A stretch of DNA of 37,649 bases, taken from the NCBI GenBank assembly GCA_964571375.1, contig CAZNBL010000009.1:1-37649 (forward strand), read 5' to 3'. Under the pieces are notes generated by a model. That model saw only the letters and a program-made list of their open reading frames with translations, searched no databases and was not told the origin of the DNA. A program made the translations under genes and the position numbers. Origin of the DNA: JAFTYR01 sp964571375 (GTDB taxonomy: Bacteria > Pseudomonadota > Gammaproteobacteria > Burkholderiales > Burkholderiaceae_F). This document shows, piece after piece, positions 15,784 to 23,316 of the stretch. The first letter of the stretch is position 1. Every line of letters begins with the position of its first letter.

Positions 15784-17250
15784 TTAGTTTTCAAGACGGT
15801 AGTTCGGTGCTTCCTTGGTGATCTTCACGTCGTGAACGTGAGATTCACGCATACCGGCGGCGGTGATTTCGACGAATTCAGCCTTGGTTCTCATTTCGTC
15901 GATAGTCTTGCAACCGCAGTAGCCCATGGAGGAGCGCAGACCGCCGCACATCTGATAGATGATGGCAAGAGCGCTGCCCTTGTACGGAACCATACCTTCG
16001 ATGCCTTCCGGAACGAACTTGTCGACGTTGCCGTTGTTGTTGTCCTGGAAGTAACGGTCGGCGGAACCCTTGTTCATAGCACCGAGGGAACCCATACCGC
16101 GGTAGCTCTTGTAGGAGCGGCCCTGGTAGAGAATGATTTCGCCCGGAGCTTCGTCGGTACCTGCGAACATACCGCCCATCATGACGCAGTTGGCGCCTGC
16201 GGCGATAGCCTTGGCAACGTCGCCGGAGAAGCGTACGCCGCCGTCAGCGATACAGGGAACGCCTGTGCCGGCAAGAGCTTCGGCTACGTTGGAAACTGCG
16301 GAGATCTGCGGAACGCCGACACCTGCGACAACACGGGTTGTACAGATGGAGCCCGGGCCGATACCGACCTTGACTGCGTCTGCGCCGTGGTCGACGAGAG
16401 CGCGTGCGGCAGCGGCTGTAGCGATGTTGCCGCCGATAACCTGAACCTGCGGATAGTGCTTCTTGACCCATTCGACGCGGTCGAGAACGCCCTGGGAGTG
16501 ACCGTGAGCGGTGTCAACGGTAAGAACGTCGACGCCTGCATCAATAAGCATTTCAACGCGTTCTTCAGTACCTGCACCGACGCCGACGGCAGCACCGACG
16601 AGGAGCTTGCCCTGACGGTCCTTGGCTGCATACGGATGGTCGATAGCCTTGGTGATGTCCTTAACGGTCATCAGGCCCTTCAGGTTGAATGCATCGTCAA
16701 CAACAACCACGCGTTCGAGGCGGTGTGTGTGCATCAGGCGCTTGGCTTCTTCGAGTGTGCCGCCTTCCTTGATAGTGACGAGACGATCTGCCGGAGTCAT
16801 GATTTCGCAGACCTTGGCGTCAAGACGTGTTTCGAAGCGAAGGTCGCGGCTGGTGACCATACCGAGAACCTTGGTGCCGTCTACAACGGGAAGACCGGAG
16901 ATGTGACGTTCGCGTGTGAGGCGGATAACGTCGGCAACGAGCATGTCCGGACCGATAGTGATCGGGTCGGTAACCATACCGGCTTCGTGACGCTTAACTT
17001 TCAGAACTTCAGCTGCCTGCTGCTGAGCTGTCATGTTCTTGTGGATGATACCGATACCGCCTTCCTGAGCAAGAGCGATAGCAAGCTTGGATTCGGTAAC
17101 AGTGTCCATTGCTGCGGAGCAGAACGGAATGTTCAGGCGGATGTCGCGTGTGAACTGAGTGGAGAGAACAGTATCTCGCGGAAGGATGTTGGAGTATGCC
17201 GGGACAAGCAGTACATCATCAAATGTAAGAGCCTTTTGAAGGAGTCTCAT
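15784..17250 (-). CDS. guaB: Inosine-5'-monophosphate dehydrogenase
   Basis: Oxidises IMP to XMP with NAD+, the first step from IMP to GMP. The 488-residue protein equals the E. coli length and starts MRLLQKALTFDDVLLVPA. The TIM barrel is interrupted by a CBS-domain pair (about residues 93-205). The catalytic cysteine lies in GPGSICTTRVVAGVGVPQ. A TTG two codons upstream is also in frame, but AGAGGT is better spaced for the ATG at 17250. guaA follows downstream. Confidence 0.97.
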   Translation of the reverse strand: MRLLQKALTFDDVLLVPAYSNILPRDTVLSTQFTRDIRLNIPFCSAAMDTVTESKLAIALAQEGGIGIIHKNMTAQQQAAEVLKVKRHEAGMVTDPITIGPDMLVADVIRLTRERHISGLPVVDGTKVLGMVTSRDLRFETRLDAKVCEIMTPADRLVTIKEGGTLEEAKRLMHTHRLERVVVVDDAFNLKGLMTVKDITKAIDHPYAAKDRQGKLLVGAAVGVGAGTEERVEMLIDAGVDVLTVDTAHGHSQGVLDRVEWVKKHYPQVQVIGGNIATAAAARALVDHGADAVKVGIGPGSICTTRVVAGVGVPQISAVSNVAEALAGTGVPCIADGGVRFSGDVAKAIAAGANCVMMGGMFAGTDEAPGEIILYQGRSYKSYRGMGSLGAMNKGSADRYFQDNNNGNVDKFVPEGIEGMVPYKGSALAIIYQMCGGLRSSMGYCGCKTIDEMRTKAEFVEITAAGMRESHVHDVKITKEAPNYRLEN

Positions 17251-17275
17251 TTTCAACCTCTAAGCACAAAAACGA

Positions 17276-17305
17276 ATTATAGGAAAAAATCTAAGGTGTT
17301 ACGAA
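17276..17305 (-). promoter_or_regulatory. Candidate guaB promoter
   Basis: A perfect TATAAT on the minus strand (17281-17276) lies 25 bases upstream of the guaB ATG. A weak -35 (TTCGTA, 17305-17300) is at 18-bp spacing. An imperfect inverted repeat (GGTGTTAC at 17295-17302 and GTAACTCC at 17325-17332) spans the -35 area and could be a regulator site. Confidence 0.5.
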
Positions 17306-17347
17306 TTATTTCAGTATTCTAGGTGTAACTCCCAGATTACGGATTAT

Positions 17348-17638
17348 TTACCTTGCTGCATGCCTCCTCTGCTTGGAAACAGGTGCAGATTTATTTTCGG
17401 CCCGGATTCGTCTTGCCTCTTTGGGGTCGACGAGAATCGGGCCGCATATCTCAATGCGGTCTCCCGCATTCAAGGGTGTTTCTAAGGTAACTTTTTCGTT
17501 CCAGACGCTGACCGCTTCTGTGTCAGTCAGATTGATGCCGGCGCGCCCAAGTGCCAGACGCACGTTAAGCCCCGCTTCGAGCTCAAGCGTCTTTTTTACC
17601 AAACCGGACTCGGTCTGATGCACAATTTCAATACTCAC
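17348..17638 (-). CDS. rnfH: RnfH family protein (UPF0125)
   Basis: A 96-residue ubiquitin-like-fold protein of the RnfH/UPF0125 family, whose function is not established. The family signature is visible in the GDRIEICGPILVDPKEARR stretch near residues 60-78. The tail is basic. The start is GTG at 17638, set by AGGAGG four to five bases upstream. In many proteobacteria rnfH follows ratA and lies near smpB; here smpB is divergent next door, and no ratA is present. It is upstream of guaB, an arrangement known from Burkholderiales. Confidence 0.85.
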   Translation of the reverse strand: MSIEIVHQTESGLVKKTLELEAGLNVRLALGRAGINLTDTEAVSVWNEKVTLETPLNAGDRIEICGPILVDPKEARRIRAENKSAPVSKQRRHAAR

Positions 17639-17707
17639 TGCGCCTCCTGATATTGCAGGTTTGCTTCGTCTCTTCCGGGAAGAAGAGGGAGGACTGCACG
17701 GCAGAGA

Positions 17708-17713
17708 TATAAT
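17708..17713 (+). promoter_or_regulatory. TATAAT box upstream of smpB
   Basis: A perfect TATAAT lies in the 168-bp divergent rnfH-smpB spacer, about 94 bases before the smpB start. No good -35 is seen at normal spacing, so this is only a candidate. Confidence 0.25.
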
Positions 17714-17806
17714 TCTGCAGAACAGTTAAAATTTTATTGATTCTACTCGCATCTGAGAAAATATGTTTTCTTTCGATGCATTTTACGGTTTACCAGAGGT
17801 TTTTAA

Positions 17807-18262
17807 GTGGCACACATTCAGAATAAAAAGGCGCATTTCGACTACGCCATCGAGGATAAGTTCGAAGCCGGACTTGTTCTCAAGGGCTGGGAGGTCAAGG
17901 CAGTGCGCGCCGGACGTGCTCAGATCAAAGAAAGCCACATCTTCGTTCGCAACGGAGAACTCTTTTTGCTGAACTCTCAGATCGTGCCGCTCGATACAGC
18001 GAGCACCCACGAGAGAGCGGAACCGACCCGCACCCGCAAACTTCTCATGCACAAGCAGGAAATCATGCGTCTTATCGGTAAGGTAGAGCGCGCCGGTTAC
18101 ACGCTTATTCCGCTTGACATGCACTTCAAGGGAAGCCGCGTCAAAGTCGAGGTCGGCTTAGGCAAAGGCAAGCGCGAATTCGAAAAGCGCGCCGATGAAA
18201 GCAAGAAGCAGTGGAAGCGCGATCAGCAGCGTCTGCTTAAAACACGTACCCGCCGCGGTTAA
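17807..18262 (+). CDS. smpB: SsrA (tmRNA)-binding protein SmpB
   Basis: Binds tmRNA and brings it to stalled ribosomes for trans-translation. The 151-residue protein has the usual OB-fold core, with KAHFDYAIEDKFEAGLVLKG near the start and the GKGKREFEKR stretch (about residues 119-128). A basic C-terminal tail (KKQWKRDQQRLLKTRTRRG) enters the decoding centre in homologues. The start is GTG at 17807, with AGAGG seven bases upstream. It is divergent from rnfH and ends at a clear terminator. Confidence 0.97.
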   Translation: MAHIQNKKAHFDYAIEDKFEAGLVLKGWEVKAVRAGRAQIKESHIFVRNGELFLLNSQIVPLDTASTHERAEPTRTRKLLMHKQEIMRLIGKVERAGYTLIPLDMHFKGSRVKVEVGLGKGKREFEKRADESKKQWKRDQQRLLKTRTRRG

Positions 18263-18276
18263 TTCCCGGCAGACAG

Positions 18277-18306
18277 AACCGCCGGTGACTTCATTCGGCG
18301 GTTTTT
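18277..18306 (+). terminator. Rho-independent terminator of smpB
   Basis: AACCGCCG (18277-18284) pairs with CGGCGGTT (18296-18303) around an 11-nt loop, and a T-run ends at 18306. It finishes just before the Shine-Dalgarno sequence of nfsA, so nfsA may be read by leakage or from a promoter overlapping this site. Confidence 0.85.
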
Positions 18307-18323
18307 ACTTTTCGGAGCATCTT

Positions 18324-19055
18324 ATGACAGCAGTCAACGATACATTGAAACTCATTGCCGAACACACTTCGGTGCGCTCCTTTACCGACGAGCCGGTTTC
18401 CGAGGAAATGCGCGATGCGATTTTCAATGCCGCACGCGCGGCTTCTTCCACCTGCTTTCTGCAGGAAACAAGCGTAATCCGCGTCACCGATGCGGACAAG
18501 AAAAAGCGTCTTGCCGAACTCGCAGGAAATCAAAAGCACGTTGCGGAAGCTCCGGAATTCTGGGTGTTTTTAGGCGACATGCACCGCAATAAGAAAGCAT
18601 GCCCCGCGGCCGACACCGGCTGGGCCGAGCAGCTGATGGTCGTCGCCATGGACTGCGGCATCTTTGCTCAGAATGCGATGATTGCACTTGAGTCTCTCGG
18701 TCTCGGCGGCTGCTACATCGGCGGTATCCGCAACAACATGGATGAAGTTTCCGAGCTGCTCGAACTCCCCGAACTCGTGATTCCGATCTTCGGTATCGCT
18801 TTCGGTCACCCGAAAACCAAGAACGAACTGAAGCCGCGGCTGCCCGCATCCGTCACGATGATGGAAAACCGTTATGAGGAATGCGACGCCGATACTCTCG
18901 CCGACTATGACGAAGTGATGCGAAACTATTTCCGCAGCCGCGCCGTCGGCAGCAAAGACTGCAGCTGGAGCGAAACACTGCCTCCGATCCTTGAAAGAGA
19001 GCGCCGCCCCTTCATGCTCGACTACTTAAAGAAACAGGGCTTCTGCACCAAATAA
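18324..19055 (+). CDS. nfsA: Oxygen-insensitive NADPH nitroreductase (NfsA family)
   Basis: An FMN-dependent reductase that uses NADPH to reduce nitroaromatics, quinones and similar compounds by two electrons. The 243-residue protein follows E. coli NfsA along its full length: HTSVRSFTDEPVSEEMRDAI at the start, then ARAASSTCFLQ, NQKHVAEAPEFWVF, ESLGLGGCYIGGIRNN, LKPRLPASV and a C-terminus ending RRPFMLDYLKKQGF. The frame is open further upstream, but GGAG before the ATG at 18324 and homology set the start. apbE begins 13 bp downstream, which suggests joint transcription of two flavin-related genes. Confidence 0.92.
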   Translation: MTAVNDTLKLIAEHTSVRSFTDEPVSEEMRDAIFNAARAASSTCFLQETSVIRVTDADKKKRLAELAGNQKHVAEAPEFWVFLGDMHRNKKACPAADTGWAEQLMVVAMDCGIFAQNAMIALESLGLGGCYIGGIRNNMDEVSELLELPELVIPIFGIAFGHPKTKNELKPRLPASVTMMENRYEECDADTLADYDEVMRNYFRSRAVGSKDCSWSETLPPILERERRPFMLDYLKKQGFCTK

Positions 19056-19068
19056 ATTCATACGCCTT

Positions 19069-20109
19069 ATGCTCAGATCACTCTCTCTCGGACTTCTCTG
19101 CGCCCTCTTCTGCGGCAGTCTTTCTGCCGCGGAAGTTTTCGTTGCAGGCTTCTATTCGCTCGGCACCGAAATCACCGCTCAGATCAAAGCGGACAATAGG
19201 GAAGAAGCGCAGCGCTGCGTCAATATTGCCGAAGAAGAAACCCTGCGGTTGGAGCAACTGCTTTCGTCTTATATCGAAGCAAGCGACATCTCCCGCTTAG
19301 GCAGTGCCGGCGGCAACCGGATCGAAGTCTCTTCCGACACCGCCGAAGTCCTGCAAAAAGCGCGTGACATCGCGCAGGAGACCGATGGCGCAATGGATCT
19401 CACGGTAGGTACTCTCGTCAAACTCTGGAGCGTGGATCAGTCCTACCGGAAAGTGCCGACCGAAAAGGAAATCGAATCTGCGCTGCCCTTGGTGAACTGG
19501 CAGAAGATTGAAGTAAGCAACGAGGCCGGCAAGTACTTTGCCAAAATCGGAAAAGGTCAGGAAATCACGGTGGGCGCGATCGGCAAGGGATTTATTGCCG
19601 ATAAAGTCGCCGGAAAAATGCGTGCATCCGGCTGCACCGACGCGCTGCTCAGTTTCGGCGGCAACATCATCACGCTCGGCACCAACGCAAAGAATCAGCC
19701 CTGGTCGCTCGGCATTCAGGAACCGGATCAGAAGCGGGGCGGCTATTTTGCCGTCGTACCCTCTTCCGACGACTCGATCGTCACGAGCGGCAACTATGAA
19801 AAGTACTTCATTCAGGACGGCGTAAAGTACCACCACATCCTCAACCCGAAGACAGGCCGCCCGGTACCGGCAACGCTTTCCTCGGTCACGATCATCGACA
19901 AAAGCTCGACCTTTGCCGACGGCATGTGCACGGCGCTCTACGTCTTCGGCTGGGATAAGGCGATTCAGTACCTCGGAGAACATCCGGAAATCGCCGCCGT
20001 ACTTGTCGACGACGCTTTGAAAAACGTTGCGGTAACCGAAAATCTTCGCGGCAAGGTGCGCATGACGGACAACCGATTTGCCGTGCAGTACATCTCCCCG
20101 AAGCAATAA
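19069..20109 (+). CDS. apbE: FAD:protein FMN transferase (ApbE family)
   Basis: Attaches FMN covalently to a threonine of target flavoproteins on the outer side of the inner membrane. The 346-residue protein begins with a signal peptide (MLRSLSLGLLCALFCGSLSA, about residues 1-20). It continues with the ApbE core: VGTLVKLWSVD, VGAIGKGFIADKV, the SFGGNIITLG stretch, TSGNYEKYF, YHHILNPKTGRPVPA and the metal/FAD-site region ADGMCTALYVFG. No strong Shine-Dalgarno precedes the ATG. No obvious substrate flavoprotein lies next to it, so the target is probably encoded elsewhere. Confidence 0.93.
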   Translation: MLRSLSLGLLCALFCGSLSAAEVFVAGFYSLGTEITAQIKADNREEAQRCVNIAEEETLRLEQLLSSYIEASDISRLGSAGGNRIEVSSDTAEVLQKARDIAQETDGAMDLTVGTLVKLWSVDQSYRKVPTEKEIESALPLVNWQKIEVSNEAGKYFAKIGKGQEITVGAIGKGFIADKVAGKMRASGCTDALLSFGGNIITLGTNAKNQPWSLGIQEPDQKRGGYFAVVPSSDDSIVTSGNYEKYFIQDGVKYHHILNPKTGRPVPATLSSVTIIDKSSTFADGMCTALYVFGWDKAIQYLGEHPEIAAVLVDDALKNVAVTENLRGKVRMTDNRFAVQYISPKQ

Positions 20110-20121
20110 CAGGGCTTACCG

Positions 20122-20259
20122 ATGAATCGCACCGAATCGCTTCTTCGTAACATCAGTCTTGCCGGCAAAACCGTCGCCCCCTTCTCGGCTAACGGCGGCA
20201 GCGGACTTGCCGATACCGAGGAGATTCTCCGCGCCAAGCGTGCCAAAGCAGCCGATTAA
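20122..20259 (+). CDS. 45-residue ORF, possible flavodoxin fragment
   Basis: A short ORF starts 12 bases after apbE with AGGG seven bases before its ATG. Its middle (LAGKTVAPFSANGGSGLADT) resembles the strand and loop of flavodoxin-like proteins, where GKT-(V/I)-x-PF followed by a glycine/serine-rich loop is typical. The rest of a flavodoxin (about 150 residues or more) is absent. It is therefore best read as a remnant of a third flavin gene, or as a small peptide of unknown role. The family link is by eye only. Confidence 0.4.
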   Translation: MNRTESLLRNISLAGKTVAPFSANGGSGLADTEEILRAKRAKAAD

Positions 20260-20452
20260 CCGATTCTTGATTCTTTCCGATATCGTTGATGATGCGGACT
20301 TTTGTTTTTATGCGTCACAAACTGACGCACCTCTGTTTAAACTGACCTCATTCAAACAGTTCGGGGGACTTAGAAGTCAACAGTAATCAGCAATCTCTTG
20401 TCGTGGATACTCCTTTCAGAAGAGTCGTGAAGAACTCGTGTGTGTGGTTGGT
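20260..20452. other. Non-coding spacer with a 7-bp hairpin
   Basis: No gene is supported here. A perfect inverted repeat (TGCGTCA at 20311-20317, TGACGCA at 20323-20329) has a 5-nt loop and no T-tract after it on either strand. An 8-bp palindrome GTTTAAAC lies shortly after it. Confidence 0.35.
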
Positions 20453-20497
20453 AAAAAAAAACTCTCCGGTTCGTATGAATCGGAGAGCTCTTTTTTT
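20453..20497. terminator. Bidirectional terminator between the apbE and adh units
   Basis: CTCTCCGGTTC (20462-20472) pairs with the arm ending CGGAGAG (20477-20487), with one G-U pair and a 4-nt loop. Eight A residues lie to the left and CTC plus seven T residues to the right, so it can stop transcription from both directions. It sits between the convergent plus-strand flavin group and the minus-strand dehydrogenase. Confidence 0.9.
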
Positions 20498-20514
20498 GTC
20501 TTTACGTTATGAGA

Positions 20515-21681
20515 TTAAACGGCAGATTCGTAGATAGCTTTAACGTCCGCTGCTGTGAGTTTCACGAAATTGCCGACCGAACCGGTCTTGGCTGTGGCAA
20601 GTTCGGCCAGTTTTCCGAAGGGAGCGTTTTCAGCGCCGAGTTCACGCATCGTGACCGGAGCGCCCATTTCCTTGAAGAATGCCTTCAAAGCCTCGATACC
20701 GTTCTCGATACGCTCTTGTTGAGTAGCACCCTCAGCACCCATCACATTCACGGCAAAACGCTCGAAACGGGCGGGATTTGCCTTCCAGACGTGCTTCATC
20801 CAGGCGGGCGTGAGCACCGCAAGACCTTCGCCGTGCGTAATCGTTTCGTCCCAGGCGCTTAATTCATGTTCGATACCGTGGCAGGCCCAGTCTTCGACGT
20901 GGCCCAGACCGAAATAGCCGTTGTGCGCAAAGGAGCCTGCCAAACCGATCTGACTCCAGGCGTCGTAGTTTTCATGATCGTCCCGGACGATAAGACCGTT
21001 CTTCATGATGGAAACCAAGGCGGCTTCGGCCTGACCCGAGATGAAGTCCACGGCTTCGGTCTGTGTGAAATAGCGCTCCATGATGTGGCTCATCATGTCG
21101 ATCACACCGGCACGGATCTGTTTTTCAGGCAGCGTAAAGAAGAGCTTCGGATCGATAACGCTCGCAAAGGGACGTACGACCGGAGTACCGGCACCGAGCT
21201 TGCGGCCTTCACCGTTAATGACCACACGAATACTCTGTTCGCTGCCTGCTGCGGGAAGCGTAAGCACGCAGGCCACCGGAAGGGCAGTCTTCGGCATCAC
21301 GCCGCGGGCAAAGAAGTCCCAGACGTCGCCGTCGTAGGGGACGCCGAGCGCAATACCCTTGGCTGTATCGATCACGCTGCCGCCGCCCACGGCAAGCATC
21401 ACGCCGACGTTCTTTTCGCGGGCAAGTTCGATACCGCTCCTGACGTGTTCCAAAGTCGGATTGACGCGGGCACCGCCGAATTCCACGGCTTCGATACCGC
21501 TTGCGGCAAGAGATGCGGTGACACGCTCAAGGAGTCCGCTTCGCTTGACGCTGCCGCCGCCGTACACCACCATCACACGCTTGCCTTCAGATAAGCGCGG
21601 AAGGATGAGTTCGCCGATGCGGTTTTCTTCATCGGCACCGAAGACCAGACGGGTCGGATTGCAGTATTCGAAACGATTCAT
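20515..21681 (-). CDS. Iron-containing alcohol dehydrogenase (YqhD/butanol dehydrogenase type)
   Basis: A group III metal-dependent NAD(P)H alcohol/aldehyde reductase of 388 residues. The nucleotide-binding GGGS motif appears at 41-44 and again in VGGGSVIDTAKG (about 98-109). The metal ligands fit the YqhD pattern: Asp195 and His199 in DMMSH, His268 in CHGIEHELSAWD, and His283 in THGEGLAVLTPAW. YqhD-type enzymes reduce toxic aldehydes or act in fermentation; the substrate cannot be told from sequence. GAGGAG lies seven bases before the ATG at 21681. It is the last gene of the NfeD-like/unknown pair unit, 41 bp after the gene at 21723. Confidence 0.92.
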   Translation of the reverse strand: MNRFEYCNPTRLVFGADEENRIGELILPRLSEGKRVMVVYGGGSVKRSGLLERVTASLAASGIEAVEFGGARVNPTLEHVRSGIELAREKNVGVMLAVGGGSVIDTAKGIALGVPYDGDVWDFFARGVMPKTALPVACVLTLPAAGSEQSIRVVINGEGRKLGAGTPVVRPFASVIDPKLFFTLPEKQIRAGVIDMMSHIMERYFTQTEAVDFISGQAEAALVSIMKNGLIVRDDHENYDAWSQIGLAGSFAHNGYFGLGHVEDWACHGIEHELSAWDETITHGEGLAVLTPAWMKHVWKANPARFERFAVNVMGAEGATQQERIENGIEALKAFFKEMGAPVTMRELGAENAPFGKLAELATAKTGSVGNFVKLTAADVKAIYESAV

Positions 21682-21722
21682 AGTGAGCTCCTCGAGCTGT
21701 TATTGTGATTTGAGGTTATGGA

Positions 21723-22241
21723 TTAAACCGGAGCGCCCGCAAAGACCATTGCCCAGGTTTCGACAAAGCTGTCGACTTCGGGCGGCAGGTTCTTGGTGTC
21801 GTCGATTGCGACACCGCTCTGCATCGAAGTAAGGATTGCCTTGTAGGCTTCGGCTACGAATACGGCGCAGGCGGTAAAGATCACGCTTTCGTCGTCTTCG
21901 GGCATCTCTTCGCCCTCTTCCCAGACGGCGTTGTCAGCGAGAATGCCGCGGAGCACTTCGGCAAGACCCTTCGGGTTCCAGTCTTCGGGACCTTCTTCGA
22001 AGTGGCTGTTGTGACCGCAGAATGTATCGCCGAGCCACTCGGTGAGCACGAGATCCTTCTTATCCAATTCTTCCTTGGTCATCTCGCCCTGACTGCAGGC
22101 AACCGCACGGTTGAACATATTGACCACGGCCTGAGAAAAGATTCCGCGGACGACGACGAGATCGACCAAAGAAGGACTCTGAGGCGCACGGGAGCTGTGG
22201 TCGTGACAGCCGCCCGGACGGCAGGAAGCGCATCCGCTCAT
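21723..22241 (-). CDS. Unknown helical protein with Cys/His-rich N-terminus
   Basis: I do not recognise this 172-residue protein. It starts with a compact metal-site-like motif (Cys4, Cys7, Cys12, His13, His15), then becomes an acidic, probably all-helical domain without membrane segments. Its ATG overlaps the stop codon of the upstream gene (TAATG), with AGGAG just before, so the two are translationally coupled. Residues around MPEDDESVIFTACAVF resemble IPEDEVKDSQIFMQVAMF in the partner, hinting at a shared fold or a duplication. Codon use looks like that of its neighbours. It might bind a metal or Fe-S cluster. Confidence 0.8.
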   Translation of the reverse strand: MSGCASCRPGGCHDHSSRAPQSPSLVDLVVVRGIFSQAVVNMFNRAVACSQGEMTKEELDKKDLVLTEWLGDTFCGHNSHFEEGPEDWNPKGLAEVLRGILADNAVWEEGEEMPEDDESVIFTACAVFVAEAYKAILTSMQSGVAIDDTKNLPPEVDSFVETWAMVFAGAPV

Positions 22242-22723
22242 TACTTTTCTCCTGTAATTCTCTTTGTCCAGACGGCAAGCAGATCGCCGAGCTTCTTGGG
22301 ACCGTCGGCAGCGATTGTGTCGGGGTTGGCAGTGAGCTCGTTGATGAGTTCGTGGATACGGTTGGTGAAGATAAACATCGCAACCTGCATGAAGATCTGA
22401 GAATCCTTGACTTCGTCTTCCGGAATTTCGTTGAGTTTGAGTTCGTCAACGAGAGCGCTTCTCAAATTGGCTTCGATCACTTCGGGTGTAAAGCGCTCGG
22501 CCTTGGCGTAAGCCGGATTCAGACCGCGCAGTGTCGAGGCGATGAAAGCGGCGGCGCGGCGGTCGGCCATCACGACTTCGTCTCGGGCGACGTTCTTGTG
22601 GCTTGCTTCTGCAAGACGCTGAGACACCGCCATAGCATGTGCTCTCAAAAGGTCCTGGATGACTGCACGGTCATCGATACAGGGCAGAACTGCTCCTTCA
22701 GGTTTTTGGATTTCTTCGGTCAT
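22241..22723 (-). CDS. Unknown helical protein, coupled to the downstream Cys-rich protein
   Basis: I do not recognise this 160-residue protein. It is soluble, charged and likely helical throughout, with one cysteine (Cys15) and no signal peptide. AAGG lies eight bases before the ATG at 22723. Its TAA stop shares a base with the start of the next gene, which indicates coupled synthesis and perhaps a complex. It follows the NfeD-like gene by 40 bp. The IPEDE...IF...AMF pattern near residues 99-117 also occurs in the neighbour, so the pair may be distant paralogues. Confidence 0.8.
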   Translation of the reverse strand: MTEEIQKPEGAVLPCIDDRAVIQDLLRAHAMAVSQRLAEASHKNVARDEVVMADRRAAAFIASTLRGLNPAYAKAERFTPEVIEANLRSALVDELKLNEIPEDEVKDSQIFMQVAMFIFTNRIHELINELTANPDTIAADGPKKLGDLLAVWTKRITGEK

Positions 22724-22763
22724 CGAAAAGCCTTTCTATTTATCTAACGTTTATCAATAACTT

Positions 22764-23186
22764 TTATCGGGTCAGTACCAGCTTCTTGTCGGTAAGTTTC
22801 CAGACGTGGTACTTTCCGGCCGACAGTTCGGTCGGAGAAAATTCTACGAATTCCGCGGGCCACAGACGCCCTTCGAGATGTACTTCGCAACAGCCGTCGT
22901 GCCAGAAATGAACGGTCACCTCCCGGCCGATCAGACGCCCCAATACCTTCGAGCGGTCGACCTCTTCGCCCCTTTTGAATGCCAGGCACGCATAAACGCT
23001 CAGGTACAGAATACCTGTCACGAGGAAGGCGGCGAGCTGCACCTGCAAAGAAACGGAGAAAACCGACTGAATACCGGCAGTCATGCAGGCTGCGGCGATG
23101 CCCACCAGAAGAATATTGCCGAACATGACGTGCAGAGAACCGACTGCAAGAGCAGTACAGAACCAAAAAACGTACATATCAACCAC
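22764..23186 (-). CDS. NfeD-like membrane protein
   Basis: A 140-residue protein with about three hydrophobic segments in the first 70 residues and a soluble C-terminal part. That part (about residues 85-140) has the look of the NfeD OB-fold: LIGREVTVHFWHDGCCEV, then EGRLWPAEF, then a final strand KKLVLTR. Short NfeD proteins usually pair with SPFH/stomatin proteins and membrane proteases, but none is adjacent. The start is GTG at 23186 (GGAG eight bases upstream); an ATG at 23177 is possible. It heads the four-gene minus-strand unit ending in the alcohol dehydrogenase. Confidence 0.75.
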   Translation of the reverse strand: MVDMYVFWFCTALAVGSLHVMFGNILLVGIAAACMTAGIQSVFSVSLQVQLAAFLVTGILYLSVYACLAFKRGEEVDRSKVLGRLIGREVTVHFWHDGCCEVHLEGRLWPAEFVEFSPTELSAGKYHVWKLTDKKLVLTR

Positions 23187-23229
23187 GGCGGCGCTCCGGC
23201 AAAGGTGAAACGAGAGTCGGTAAAGGGCG

Positions 23230-23265
23230 AAAAAAAACGGCTGCTGCCAAAAGCAGCAACCGTTT
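23230..23265 (-). terminator. Rho-independent terminator of ppsA
   Basis: On the minus strand CGGTTGCTGC pairs with GCAGCAGCCG (10 bp with one G-U pair), extended by A-T pairs and followed by eight T residues at 23237-23230. A second perfect 9-bp hairpin (23280-23301, loop 4) lies between this and the ppsA stop. Confidence 0.9.
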
Positions 23266-23279
23266 AAGTATATCGGAGT

Positions 23280-23301
23280 TAACCGTATCGGAATACGGTT
23301 A
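23280..23301 (-). repeat. Extra hairpin after ppsA
   Basis: TAACCGTAT and ATACGGTTA pair perfectly over 9 bp with a 4-nt loop. There is no T-tract, so it probably protects the ppsA 3' end or aids the terminator that follows it. Confidence 0.5.
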
Positions 23302-23316
23302 TTTCCTTACCCCTGA

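Noticed and set aside
20311..20329. Hairpin TGCGTCA/TGACGCA as an integron attC-like site
   Set aside because: It is a simple 7-bp stem with no integrase, no gene cassette and no second copy in the window.
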